10,954 nucleotides of DNA from Candidatus Gastranaerophilales bacterium (lineage in GTDB: Bacteria; Cyanobacteriota; Vampirovibrionia; Gastranaerophilales; Gastranaerophilaceae): contig CANROV010000056.1 in assembly GCA_947632315.1 (NCBI GenBank), positions 1-10,954 of the forward strand. The letters run 5' to 3'. The position numbers were made by a program, and so were the translations under genes. Position 1 is the first letter of the stretch; every line of letters begins with the position of its first letter. The notes below the pieces were generated by a model. That model saw only the letters and a program-made list of their open reading frames with translations. It was not told the origin of the DNA and searched no databases. Shown piece after piece: positions 1 through 5,704 of the stretch.

Positions 1-1130
1 TCATCAGTCAGAGCCAAAAGGAATCTAAGGTTTCCGACCCTTATAACGAGCTTAACTTTCTTAGTCATTATTGCTGCTGTCACATTAACTGAAGTATAAA
101 CTCCGGTTGAAATTGTAAGCATTCTTTTTAAAGTGGGACTACCTGCAGGCTTTACTTTATCCCAATCAATTTTTTTAAAATCATCAAGAGTGCGAATATT
201 TTTATTTTTTATCTCTTTTAATAATCGCCTTAAGAAGTAAAATATCCTTACTATGCATTCATTAGCAATAACCGGAATTGATTGGCGCAAAAGCTCAACT
301 CCCACGCCTAATTCGCCTCTTAAATCCGTTTTAACAATACTTTCTTTTATAATATTGCCGGATGCATCACGTTTCATAAATATAGTACCATTAAACAGTT
401 TTGCAAGAAATTCCGATAAAAGATTCTTGTTATTATTTTTAAAAACAGGTAAAGCTGATAATTCTTTTGCCATTGAAAGAATCGGGCCGGGGATACCCGT
501 TCCTCCGCTAATTCCTGCAGAAGCACTTGAACCCGCCATATCACTAACCAAATGGAAAAACCAATAAAAAGTACCGTAAATAATCTTTTTGATTGGGTCT
601 TGTCCGATATATCTTTTGCTTGATTCAGGAACATCTAAAATAATAAATTTTCCAAGAGTATCTGTTCCATACGTTTTACCCGTAAATTGAGTCAGCATTG
701 AAAATAATAATCCCAAAATAGTAGGATGATGAGAAAAATCACGCAAATGGTGCTGTAAACCACCTCCGAAACCAGGAGTATTTCCGTCTGAGGGTATGGG
801 AAATTTATCTTCCAAAAATTTCACAGCTGACTGTAAATCAACTTTTTTACACCCAAATTTCTTTGCGGTATTTATTACAAATTTTTCCGCCTCATCACAT
901 GCAATAGCCCTGCCTCGTGATAAATTAAATTCTCCATTCCAAAATAAATCAAGACAACCGCATAACAAACCTGAAGCAATTGATACAATATAATCATATT
1001 TATCTGCATGACTTGACAGCATATCAATTTGACTGTCGTAATCATAAATAATTTCGTCTATATCATATTCAGAAATTTTATTGGCTTCTTCTTGTGTAAT
1101 AATATTAACTTCAATTTCACTTTGATTCAT
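1..1130 (-). CDS. Uncharacterised conserved-looking protein, C-terminus beyond window edge
   Basis: An open frame runs without a stop from ATG 1130-1128 to the left edge, giving 376 residues. The start is the first ATG after upstream stops; a weak GGG lies 7 nt before it. The N-terminus is acidic (1-45), followed by a short Gly/Ser hydrophobic stretch (YIVSIASGLLCG, about 46-58). Next come a His-rich motif QHHLRDFSHHP (126-136), a segment LGLLFSMLTQFTGK (139-152), an aromatic hydrophobic stretch IIYGTFYWFFHLVSDMAGSS (183-202), a Gly-rich turn GISGGTGIPGP (206-216), and later RQSIPVIANE (282-291). From memory, the HHL..SHHP, QFTGK, H.xSD.AGSS and GIPGP pattern recurs in large uncharacterised proteins of gut bacteria, often in accessory regions; I know no function for them. 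It is codirectional with and downstream of the lemA/DUF2207 operon but separated by about 280 nt with hairpins, so it is probably its own unit. It is a real gene because codon use is consistent along the whole length; function is unknown. Confidence 0.8.
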   Translation of the reverse strand, partial: MNQSEIEVNIITQEEANKISEYDIDEIIYDYDSQIDMLSSHADKYDYIVSIASGLLCGCLDLFWNGEFNLSRGRAIACDEAEKFVINTAKKFGCKKVDLQSAVKFLEDKFPIPSDGNTPGFGGGLQHHLRDFSHHPTILGLLFSMLTQFTGKTYGTDTLGKFIILDVPESSKRYIGQDPIKKIIYGTFYWFFHLVSDMAGSSASAGISGGTGIPGPILSMAKELSALPVFKNNNKNLLSEFLAKLFNGTIFMKRDASGNIIKESIVKTDLRGELGVGVELLRQSIPVIANECIVRIFYFLRRLLKEIKNKNIRTLDDFKKIDWDKVKPAGSPTLKRMLTISTGVYTSVNVTAAIMTKKVKLVIRVGNLRFLLALTD

Positions 1131-1177
1131 TTTTTTACCCGATTTTTCTGATTAAACTACTTATATATTTAATTATG

Positions 1178-1194
1178 TACTTCACTTTGAAGTA
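1178..1194. promoter_or_regulatory. Short inverted repeat upstream of the left-edge gene, possible operator
   Basis: TACTTCA and TGAAGTA form perfect 7-bp arms around a 3-nt centre. The repeat lies about 48 nt upstream of the ATG at 1130 and directly abuts the larger hairpin at 1195-1227. Its size and position fit a dimeric-regulator operator, but no clear -35/-10 pair is visible around it, so the role is inferred only from symmetry and location. Confidence 0.3.
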
Positions 1195-1227
1195 AACAGG
1201 CTTGAAAAAAATTTTTTCAAGCCTGTT
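1195..1227 (-). terminator. Long A/T-core hairpin after the DUF2207 gene, probable terminator
   Basis: The arms AACAGGCTTGAAAAAA (1195-1210) and TTTTTTCAAGCCTGTT (1212-1227) are perfectly complementary around a single base. The only sizeable hairpin between the DUF2207 stop (1413) and the next minus-strand start (1130), it most simply ends the lemA-DUF2207 transcript. The U-rich tract after the stem is poor on both strands, because the T run is inside the stem, so it may act partly as a folded 3' end or be leaky. Confidence 0.5.
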
Positions 1228-1412
1228 ATTCTTTAATTTTAGTTCACACTCATTCAGGCTCTTATAATTTAGCTCGGTCAATACTTAATTTCGCTCGGTT
1301 CACTTACCTGCTAAATTATCCCCACCAAGTTAGTGCGTTTGTTTTGTAACATTATTTGCCTGAAAACATATAGAGATAAGGGGAGGTGGGTACAGGGAAA
1401 GAGAAACAAAGT
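1228..1412. other. Non-coding stretch with a spaced inverted repeat and duplicated GCTCGGT
   Basis: No credible coding frame was seen here. ATAATTTAGC (1264-1273) is inverted as GCTAAATTAT (1310-1319). Between and overlapping these arms the heptamer GCTCGGT occurs twice, at 1272-1278 and 1293-1299, 21 nt apart. The stretch is 3' of the DUF2207 gene on the minus strand. It could be an untranslated trailer, a small structured RNA or the remnant of a repeat; the sequence does not decide. Confidence 0.3.
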
Positions 1413-3248
1413 TTACCAGGAGTGTCCGCCGCCACCACCGTGACCGCCCCCGGAACGTCCTCCGCCGGAGTGTCCGTGTCCTCCTCTGTGATAACCGCTT
1501 CCGGATGAACCGCTGCTTACCGGCACTGCTGAACTTTGCAGTGAATTTGAAAATGTTTTAAATCGATTTTTTGTAAAATTACCTCTGTACCATGCAGGTT
1601 TATAATTATCATAGCCGTCAATTGTATCTATTAAATTATCCGCAACCCCAAGTACGTAAGCAAAAGGTAATATTTCACTGCAATAATTCGGATTTTCTTC
1701 CATAATAGAAAGCAATCTTCTTTTTTCTGCAACTTCCAAATATTTTTTCAATCCTAAAAGCTGACCCAGAGCCATTCTTCCTTTTTGGCTTCTTTTTGGC
1801 ATATTAACAAGACAAATTATACTTGCTACAATAGAAGCCAATTGAACAAGTAATACGGGTAAATTATTACTGTCTACTTTTAACAAGCCCTCCATCAGAA
1901 GCATGGCTGTAGGTATTCCTCCGAATCCTAAACTCCATACAGTTGCAAATAAGATTAATACTATATTTTTTGATGAAGCCATCAATATAAATACAGCAAC
2001 AGCAATTATCGGGAATATAAGAATAAATGCATTCGGGCTAAATAATAAATCAAAAGAATATCCCGCAATAGTATATAAAAACAATCCGAAAATAGCCAAA
2101 ATAGCTACAATGATTACAGAAAGTTTTCCAAAACTGCAAGAATCTTTTACAAATAATTTGGTTTTCAGTCTGTTTAAACTTTCTCTGATTTTTGTAGCAT
2201 ACAAACAAAATGTAGAACTTGCTTCAATCTCAATTTGTGTAACAGACTCTTTATCCCCTGTAAACAAAGCTGCCATTAAAGCTTTTTCTGCGGCATTATC
2301 ACCATCATACTGCTTTAACTTTTTAATAACATAACAAATACCGTCATCTTCAATTTCCAGATAGCCCTTACTAGCCAAATAAAATATTAAAGAAGTAATA
2401 CCCTTAGCGGTAGAAATACCTGAATACTCAACTTCAACCTCTGCACTATTTCTTCCCTCAGGTGCAGTAAAATTAACAACAGGAGTAACAGGGTCATCTT
2501 TTCCGAACATCGCCCACATAGTAACGGGGATTAACATAAGAATTATTGTTAATATAATCATATAAGCTTCAAACCCAAGTGTTTGGGTGAAATATTTATC
2601 AGGAAGCTCCATTCTAATGGTTATGCCTTCTTTAGGATTAAGCGGTCTAAGGCTTTCACCTTGTATAGTGTTACCGTTAATATTAAATACAAGATGTTCA
2701 GGATTATATCCGGACACACCCTTTGTTCCCATTGAAAATCCTACCTTACTTGCATCAAATTCTTTTGGCAAAGTAACCGTAAAATGGACTTTATTAATTG
2801 GAGTATCCCATTCCGTTCCGATTATATTAAAATAAAATTCATCCTTGCCCCTAACTTTATCATTTCCGGCATAATATTTATATTTTATATTATAATTCTG
2901 TCTGCCTTCTATTAATTTATCAGCATTTCCTAATTTTATTACAACATTGTTCCCATAAACAAATTTAGAATTGAATTGAGTAGCTTCAATATCCGTAACT
3001 TTGGAAAACTCATTATTTTCAGTTCCGTCTTCTCTTATGATTTTGTTTTTAATAGGAATTGTTCTAACAATACCATGTGACTGCTTTGTAAAGAAGGTAT
3101 CAATATTTTCCGTTATATTGACACTTCTGTCTTCATTTACATTTAAATTGACATCATAATTATCAATTACAAAATTTTCCGCATTTGCACAACTTATAAA
3201 AAATAAGTTACAAAAGAATGCAAATAAAACTAAAATTATCTTTTTCAT
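1413..3248 (-). CDS. DUF2207 family multi-pass membrane protein
   Basis: This 611-residue protein has the architecture of DUF2207 proteins. A Sec signal peptide (1-23, ending CANA; the preceding FISC is only a poor lipobox) leads into an exported beta-rich domain (about 24-220) with the ENIDTFF..HGIVRTIP pattern typical of the family. A membrane helix follows (about 226-247), then a cytoplasmic winged-helix-like region (about 255-370) with GITSLIFYLASKGYLEIEDDG. Three to four further helices (about 376-397, 406-424, 428-450, 463-482) come next, and a cytoplasmic segment with GLKKYLEVAEKRR. The last 35 residues are a Ser/Gly/His tail ending GGGGGHSW; family members usually end in a Gly-rich SW tail, and the several His residues here are less usual. 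Its ATG overlaps the lemA stop by one base (TAATG), implying translational coupling. Molecular function is not established for the family; pairing with LemA suggests a shared envelope role. Confidence 0.85.
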   Translation of the reverse strand: MKKIILVLFAFFCNLFFISCANAENFVIDNYDVNLNVNEDRSVNITENIDTFFTKQSHGIVRTIPIKNKIIREDGTENNEFSKVTDIEATQFNSKFVYGNNVVIKLGNADKLIEGRQNYNIKYKYYAGNDKVRGKDEFYFNIIGTEWDTPINKVHFTVTLPKEFDASKVGFSMGTKGVSGYNPEHLVFNINGNTIQGESLRPLNPKEGITIRMELPDKYFTQTLGFEAYMIILTIILMLIPVTMWAMFGKDDPVTPVVNFTAPEGRNSAEVEVEYSGISTAKGITSLIFYLASKGYLEIEDDGICYVIKKLKQYDGDNAAEKALMAALFTGDKESVTQIEIEASSTFCLYATKIRESLNRLKTKLFVKDSCSFGKLSVIIVAILAIFGLFLYTIAGYSFDLLFSPNAFILIFPIIAVAVFILMASSKNIVLILFATVWSLGFGGIPTAMLLMEGLLKVDSNNLPVLLVQLASIVASIICLVNMPKRSQKGRMALGQLLGLKKYLEVAEKRRLLSIMEENPNYCSEILPFAYVLGVADNLIDTIDGYDNYKPAWYRGNFTKNRFKTFSNSLQSSAVPVSSGSSGSGYHRGGHGHSGGGRSGGGHGGGGGHSW

Positions 3249-3802
3249 TAGAATTGAACCTTTACATTTTCTCTTTGTGCTTCATTAATTTCAAACATTT
3301 TTTCAGATTTTATACCTGAAATTGCGCAAATTATATTAGACGGAAAAACTTCCGTATATGTATTAAGTTCTCTTACAGTGCCGTTGTAATATTTTCTTGA
3401 ATTAGCAATATCATTTTCAACACTAGCAAGCTGCTCCATAAGCATAGCGAAATTTTGATTTGCTTTTAAATCAGGATAATTTTCAGCGACTGCCAATAGT
3501 TTAGCAATACCAATATCCAATTTTTGGTTAATATCAATTTTTTGAGCAGAATTTAAACCGCCATAATTAGTGCTTCTCAATTCCGTAACTTGTTCAAACA
3601 CGCCTTTTTCGTGTGCTGCATAACCCTTAACCGTTTCCAACAAATTAGGAATTAAATCCCAACGTTTTTTTAAGTAAACATCCATTGTTGAAAATGCTTC
3701 TCTAACGTACTGACGCAACCTAATTCCATTATTGTATATTGACACATACCAAATGAGAATTATAGCCATTAAAGCTAAAAAAATAATCATACCTAGACTC
3801 AT
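3248..3802 (-). CDS. lemA: LemA family membrane-anchored protein
   Basis: The protein has 184 residues with the start at ATG 3802-3800. That start is preferred over an ATG at 3868 because an AGAGG Shine-Dalgarno sits 7 nt before it, the promoter -10 at 3837-3842 would lie inside the longer version, and MSLGMIIFLALMAIILIWY is the usual LemA N-terminal anchor. After the helix (about 4-21) the protein is predicted all-helical, with the family signatures KKRWDLIPNLLETVKGYAAHEK, AENYPDLKANQNF, ENDIANSRKYYN and the closing KVQF. LemA proteins are inner-membrane proteins with a helical bundle; their biochemical role is unknown. It is first in an operon with the DUF2207 gene, a pairing common in bacteria, and shares its upstream region with a divergent MarR gene. 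Confidence 0.9.
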   Translation of the reverse strand: MSLGMIIFLALMAIILIWYVSIYNNGIRLRQYVREAFSTMDVYLKKRWDLIPNLLETVKGYAAHEKGVFEQVTELRSTNYGGLNSAQKIDINQKLDIGIAKLLAVAENYPDLKANQNFAMLMEQLASVENDIANSRKYYNGTVRELNTYTEVFPSNIICAISGIKSEKMFEINEAQRENVKVQF

Positions 3803-3836
3803 AAAAATACCTCTATTTACCACTCTAACACAAGGT

Positions 3837-3865
3837 ATTATAGCAAATTTTTTATTTTCTGCCAA
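3837..3865 (-). promoter_or_regulatory. Promoter of the lemA operon
   Basis: On the minus strand TTGGCA (3865-3860) is followed by a 17-nt spacer and TATAAT (3842-3837), with TGC just before the -10 giving an extended -10. This is close to a sigma-70 consensus. Predicted transcription begins near 3830, about 28 nt before the lemA ATG at 3802, with the AGAGG ribosome site in between. Confidence 0.75.
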
Positions 3866-3869
3866 CAAG

Positions 3870-3884
3870 TATTATTGAATAATA
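3870..3884. promoter_or_regulatory. Palindrome between the divergent lemA and marR promoters
   Basis: TATTATT-G-AATAATA is a perfect inverted repeat with 7-bp arms. It covers the marR -35 element (3875-3880) and ends 5 bp from the lemA -35. Its place suits an autoregulatory MarR operator. AT-rich DNA makes short palindromes common, so the overlapping 18-bp shared element is the stronger evidence. Confidence 0.4.
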
Positions 3885-3891
3885 AACTATT
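3874..3891 (+). promoter_or_regulatory. Candidate MarR operator copy 0 (marR promoter)
   Basis: ATTGAATAATAAACTATT matches the element at 4416-4433 at 14 of 18 positions. It spans the marR -35 and part of the spacer, where binding would block RNA polymerase, and lies about 9 bp beyond the lemA -35 on the other side. Assignment to this regulator is inferred from repetition and location. Confidence 0.5.
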
Positions 3892-3903
3892 TTTTTGTAT
3901 AAT
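3875..3903 (+). promoter_or_regulatory. Promoter of marR
   Basis: TTGAAT (3875-3880), a 17-nt spacer and TATAAT (3898-3903) form a good sigma-70 promoter. Transcription should start near 3909-3911, only about 8 nt before the ATG at 3918, which would put the GGA ribosome-site bases at the very 5' end of the message. Confidence 0.7.
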
Positions 3904-3917
3904 AAAAAAGGATAATT

Positions 3918-4379
3918 ATGAACAAAAATATTGATTTTTATTATAAAGATGACAGCACAAACAGAAAAGTATTATATTCCTTAAGCTTGGTTTGGAATAT
4001 TATATCCTGCCGGCTTGACGCACTATTATCAAAATACGAGCTGAATATATCCAAATTTAACATATTAATGATTATAAAACATATAGGAGGGAATGAAGGT
4101 ATTCAACAGAATGAAATAAGTAAAAGACTGCTTGTTACCCCCTCAAATATTACAAAACTTCTTGATAAACTTGAAAAAGACTGTTTGATAACACGAAATG
4201 CAAAAGAAAATGACAGAAGAGTAAATCTTATTAAAATTACCGATAAAGCCTCAAAACTTTTAGATGATATCTGGCCTGTTTATATTAAAGAAACTGATAA
4301 GATAACCGAGAATCTTAAAACAAATGATATTGAAAATCTGGAAAATATATTAAGGCATTGGCTTTCCAATAAAAAATAA
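3918..4379 (+). CDS. MarR family winged-helix transcriptional regulator
   Basis: The protein has 153 residues, a normal length for the family. N-terminal dimerisation helices (about 14-57) lead to a winged helix-turn-helix: QQNEISKRL (63-71), recognition helix VTPSNITKLLDKLEKD (73-88) and a wing with the hallmark ENDRRVNLIKIT (97-108, DRR at 99-101). A C-terminal helix pair completes the dimer interface. MarR proteins are usually dimeric repressors that release DNA on binding a small ligand or on thiol oxidation. No Cys pair typical of redox OhrR types is evident (Cys31 and Cys89 only), and the ligand is unknown. GGA lies 5 nt before the ATG. The gene is divergent from lemA and codirectional with the patatin gene, and repeated 18-bp elements flank it on both sides, suggesting autoregulation and control of the neighbour. 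Confidence 0.9.
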   Translation: MNKNIDFYYKDDSTNRKVLYSLSLVWNIISCRLDALLSKYELNISKFNILMIIKHIGGNEGIQQNEISKRLLVTPSNITKLLDKLEKDCLITRNAKENDRRVNLIKITDKASKLLDDIWPVYIKETDKITENLKTNDIENLENILRHWLSNKK

Positions 4380-4406
4380 AAAAATTAAATAAAAAAATAA
4401 ATAAAC

Positions 4407-4438
4407 TTTATAATAGTTGAATGGTTAACTATTATAAA
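4407..4438. promoter_or_regulatory. 12-bp-arm inverted repeat upstream of the patatin gene
   Basis: TTTATAATAGTT (4407-4418) and AACTATTATAAA (4427-4438) are perfect 12-bp arms around an 8-nt centre. The repeat contains operator copy 1 and a TATAAT (4409-4414) that could be a -10 element, although only a poor -35 (TTAAAT, 4385-4390) precedes it. It could be the main regulator-binding dyad or a weak hairpin ending marR transcription; no T tract follows, so the operator reading is preferred. Confidence 0.5.
4416..4433 (+). promoter_or_regulatory. Candidate MarR operator copy 1
   Basis: GTTGAATGGTTAACTATT lies at the centre of the 12-bp inverted repeat. It matches copy 2 at 15 of 18 positions and copies 0 and 3 at 14 of 18. 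It has the clearest dyad symmetry (AGTT...AACT) and serves as the reference copy. Confidence 0.55.
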
Positions 4439-4463
4439 CTTTTGTAAAATTTAGAATAATTAT

Positions 4464-4481
4464 GTTGAATAGTTAATTGTT
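4464..4481 (+). promoter_or_regulatory. Candidate MarR operator copy 2
   Basis: GTTGAATAGTTAATTGTT repeats copy 1 in the same orientation 48 nt further on, with 15 of 18 positions identical. It overlaps the likely -35 region of the patatin promoter. Confidence 0.5.
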
Positions 4482-4504
4482 GAGTGCTAGACTATTTATA
4501 TAAA
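4477..4504 (+). promoter_or_regulatory. Possible promoter of the patatin gene
   Basis: TTGTTG (4477-4482), a 16-nt spacer and TATAAA (4499-4504) would start transcription near 4511, 15 nt before the ATG at 4526. The match is moderate. Operator copies 2 and 3 sit over its -35 and spacer, as expected for a repressed promoter. Confidence 0.35.
4479..4496 (+). promoter_or_regulatory. Candidate MarR operator copy 3
   Basis: GTTGAGTGCTAGACTATT matches copy 1 at 14 of 18 positions and shares its first three bases with the end of copy 2, giving a tandem arrangement 15 nt apart. It is the most divergent copy on the patatin side and might be a lower-affinity site. Confidence 0.4.
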
Positions 4505-4525
4505 TAAAAATGAATAGAAAATTAT

Positions 4526-5386
4526 ATGCATAAAAACATTAACTTGATATTTACCGGCGGTTCAGTCAGGGGCTTATGCTATGCGGGTGTATTAAAAGCG
4601 TTGGAAGAAGAAAATATTCAAATAAAGACTTATACAGGTTCATCTATCGGTTCATTAATGGTTGTATTTTATGCACTCGGATACAGTGCGCAAGAGATAG
4701 AAGAAGAAATAAACGCACTTAATTTAGCAAGACTCTTTACTGATTTTAATTTTAATATGTTTTCAAATCTTGCCGTTTCAAGAGGAGAAAAATATTTAAA
4801 TTGGCTGAGAGAGAAAATAGAGCAAAAGTTTTACGCGCAAAATTATAAAAAAGGCAAAATGCCTTCCGTTTGCTTTAAAGATGTTGAAAAAGATATTTAT
4901 GTTACGGCATTAGAGCTTGAAACCTCACAAATAAAAGTATTTTCAAAATATACGGCTCCTGAATTTGAGATAGCAAAAGCACTAAGAGCGTCATCAGCTA
5001 TGCCGTTTTTACTTCCTCCATTTAATTATGATAGCAAAAATTTAATTGATGGCGATATAGCTAGAGGATGTCCGATTTTTAAAGTTATACCTCAAATTCA
5101 ACATGACTATATATTAGAATTTAGAATAACTGGCGGAAGCAAAAATAAAATATCCAAAAACCCAGTAAAAATGGTTAATTCCATTATAAATTCAACTGCC
5201 TATATTATAGATAATCAAGCCTCAATAGATTATAAAACCGATAAAATCAACATTATAAAAATCGATGTTGAAGGTGTTTCATTTACGGATTTCTTTTTAA
5301 CCGATAAAAAAAAGAAAGAAATCTGTAAAATCGGATATGAAACAACAAAAAAATGTTTAAAGGATATTATTAATGAAAGAATTTAG
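4526..5386 (+). CDS. Patatin-like phospholipase (lipid acyl hydrolase)
   Basis: The 286-residue protein is a minimal patatin domain. It has the oxyanion-hole motif GGSVRG (11-16) and nucleophile elbow GSSIG with Ser40 (38-42). KALRASSAMPFLLPPF (151-166) is the conserved stretch before the catalytic Asp, and DGD has Asp175 as the dyad partner. All catalytic elements look intact. The family hydrolyses acyl esters of phospholipids or neutral lipids; the substrate here cannot be read. No signal peptide or membrane helix is seen, so it is probably cytoplasmic or membrane-peripheral. The start at 4526 puts the motif at the usual distance from the N-terminus, but its ribosome site is weak (A-rich, no GGAG). 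It follows marR by 146 nt full of operator-like repeats and overlaps the next gene by 14 nt. Confidence 0.88.
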   Translation: MHKNINLIFTGGSVRGLCYAGVLKALEEENIQIKTYTGSSIGSLMVVFYALGYSAQEIEEEINALNLARLFTDFNFNMFSNLAVSRGEKYLNWLREKIEQKFYAQNYKKGKMPSVCFKDVEKDIYVTALELETSQIKVFSKYTAPEFEIAKALRASSAMPFLLPPFNYDSKNLIDGDIARGCPIFKVIPQIQHDYILEFRITGGSKNKISKNPVKMVNSIINSTAYIIDNQASIDYKTDKINIIKIDVEGVSFTDFFLTDKKKKEICKIGYETTKKCLKDIINERI

Positions 5387-5615
5387 TTACACATTACGAT
5401 TTTTAGTTTTTATTGGTATATTATTCCCATTTTGGGCAGCCGATATATGTTATTTAGGATGTATGATTCTGAGATTATTACCGAGCCTGCCTAATAGTAT
5501 TATTAATTTTCTTTGGTATTTTGCAGACGCTTATATTCCCATAAGTATTATACTTATTTTGATTGCATTAATTTTTGATTCAATAATTGCAATACATAAT
5601 AAGTACAATAGATAG
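5373..5615 (+). CDS. Small two-helix membrane protein, unknown function
   Basis: The 80-residue protein has two hydrophobic helices (about 9-34 and 46-72) joined by a short loop with Pro (PSLPNS), and a basic C-terminus (HNKYNR). I do not recognise a family. The gene is probably real: its ATG (5373) lies inside the end of the patatin gene with a 14-nt overlap, a good AAAGGA ribosome site (5359-5364) stands 8 nt before it, and its composition differs from a random frame. The overlap implies translational coupling, so it may be a membrane partner, anchor or protective protein for the patatin enzyme; that role is inferred from position alone. Confidence 0.65.
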   Translation: MKEFSYTLRFLVFIGILFPFWAADICYLGCMILRLLPSLPNSIINFLWYFADAYIPISIILILIALIFDSIIAIHNKYNR

Positions 5616-5616
5616 A

Positions 5617-5645
5617 TTGCAAATAAAAACTGTTCATGATATAAG
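5617..5645 (+). promoter_or_regulatory. Possible promoter of ispH-rpsA
   Basis: TTGCAA (5617-5622), a 17-nt spacer and TATAAG (5640-5645) match sigma-70 elements moderately well, directly after the stop of the small membrane gene. Transcription from near 5652 would leave about 50 nt before the ispH start at 5702. No terminator is visible between the small membrane gene and ispH, so read-through from the patatin operon is also possible. Confidence 0.4.
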
Positions 5646-5687
5646 TTGAGTACGGCGTAAAATTAAATTTGCGCTAGTCTAAAGAAC

Positions 5688-5704
5688 GGAAGTTTAAACC
5701 ACTG
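5688..5704 (+). promoter_or_regulatory. Ribosome binding site and CTG start codon of ispH
   Basis: GGAAG (5688-5692) is followed by a 9-nt gap and CTG (5702-5704). The IspH frame has a TAG at 5675-5677 and no ATG, GTG or TTG between that stop and the essential Cys14 codon, so CTG is the only near-standard start with a suitable ribosome site. A sequencing error changing A to C at 5702 would give an ordinary ATG. Confidence 0.6.

Noticed and set aside
1903..2835. Plus-strand open frames (1903-2334, 2587-2835) inside the DUF2207 gene
   Set aside because: They are antisense to a well-supported gene, show no recognisable motifs and lack ribosome sites; the same holds for plus-strand frames at 253-567 and 796-993 opposite the left-edge gene.
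3803..3868. Longer lemA start at 3868
   Set aside because: It would add 22 residues before the membrane anchor, has no ribosome site, and includes the -10 and predicted transcription start of the lemA promoter.
4510..4533. Seven-codon leader frame (ATG 4510 to TAA 4533) overlapping the patatin start
   Set aside because: There is no ribosome site and AT-rich DNA makes such tiny frames common; no attenuator structure goes with it.
4526..5615. CBASS-type or other anti-phage system with patatin effector
   Set aside because: No nucleotide cyclase, Cap-type ancillary gene or other defence gene is adjacent; the neighbours are a MarR regulator and housekeeping genes.
5645..5660. Fifth copy of the MarR element before ispH (GTTGAGT...)
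   Set aside because: Only the first seven bases resemble the element; the rest does not match.
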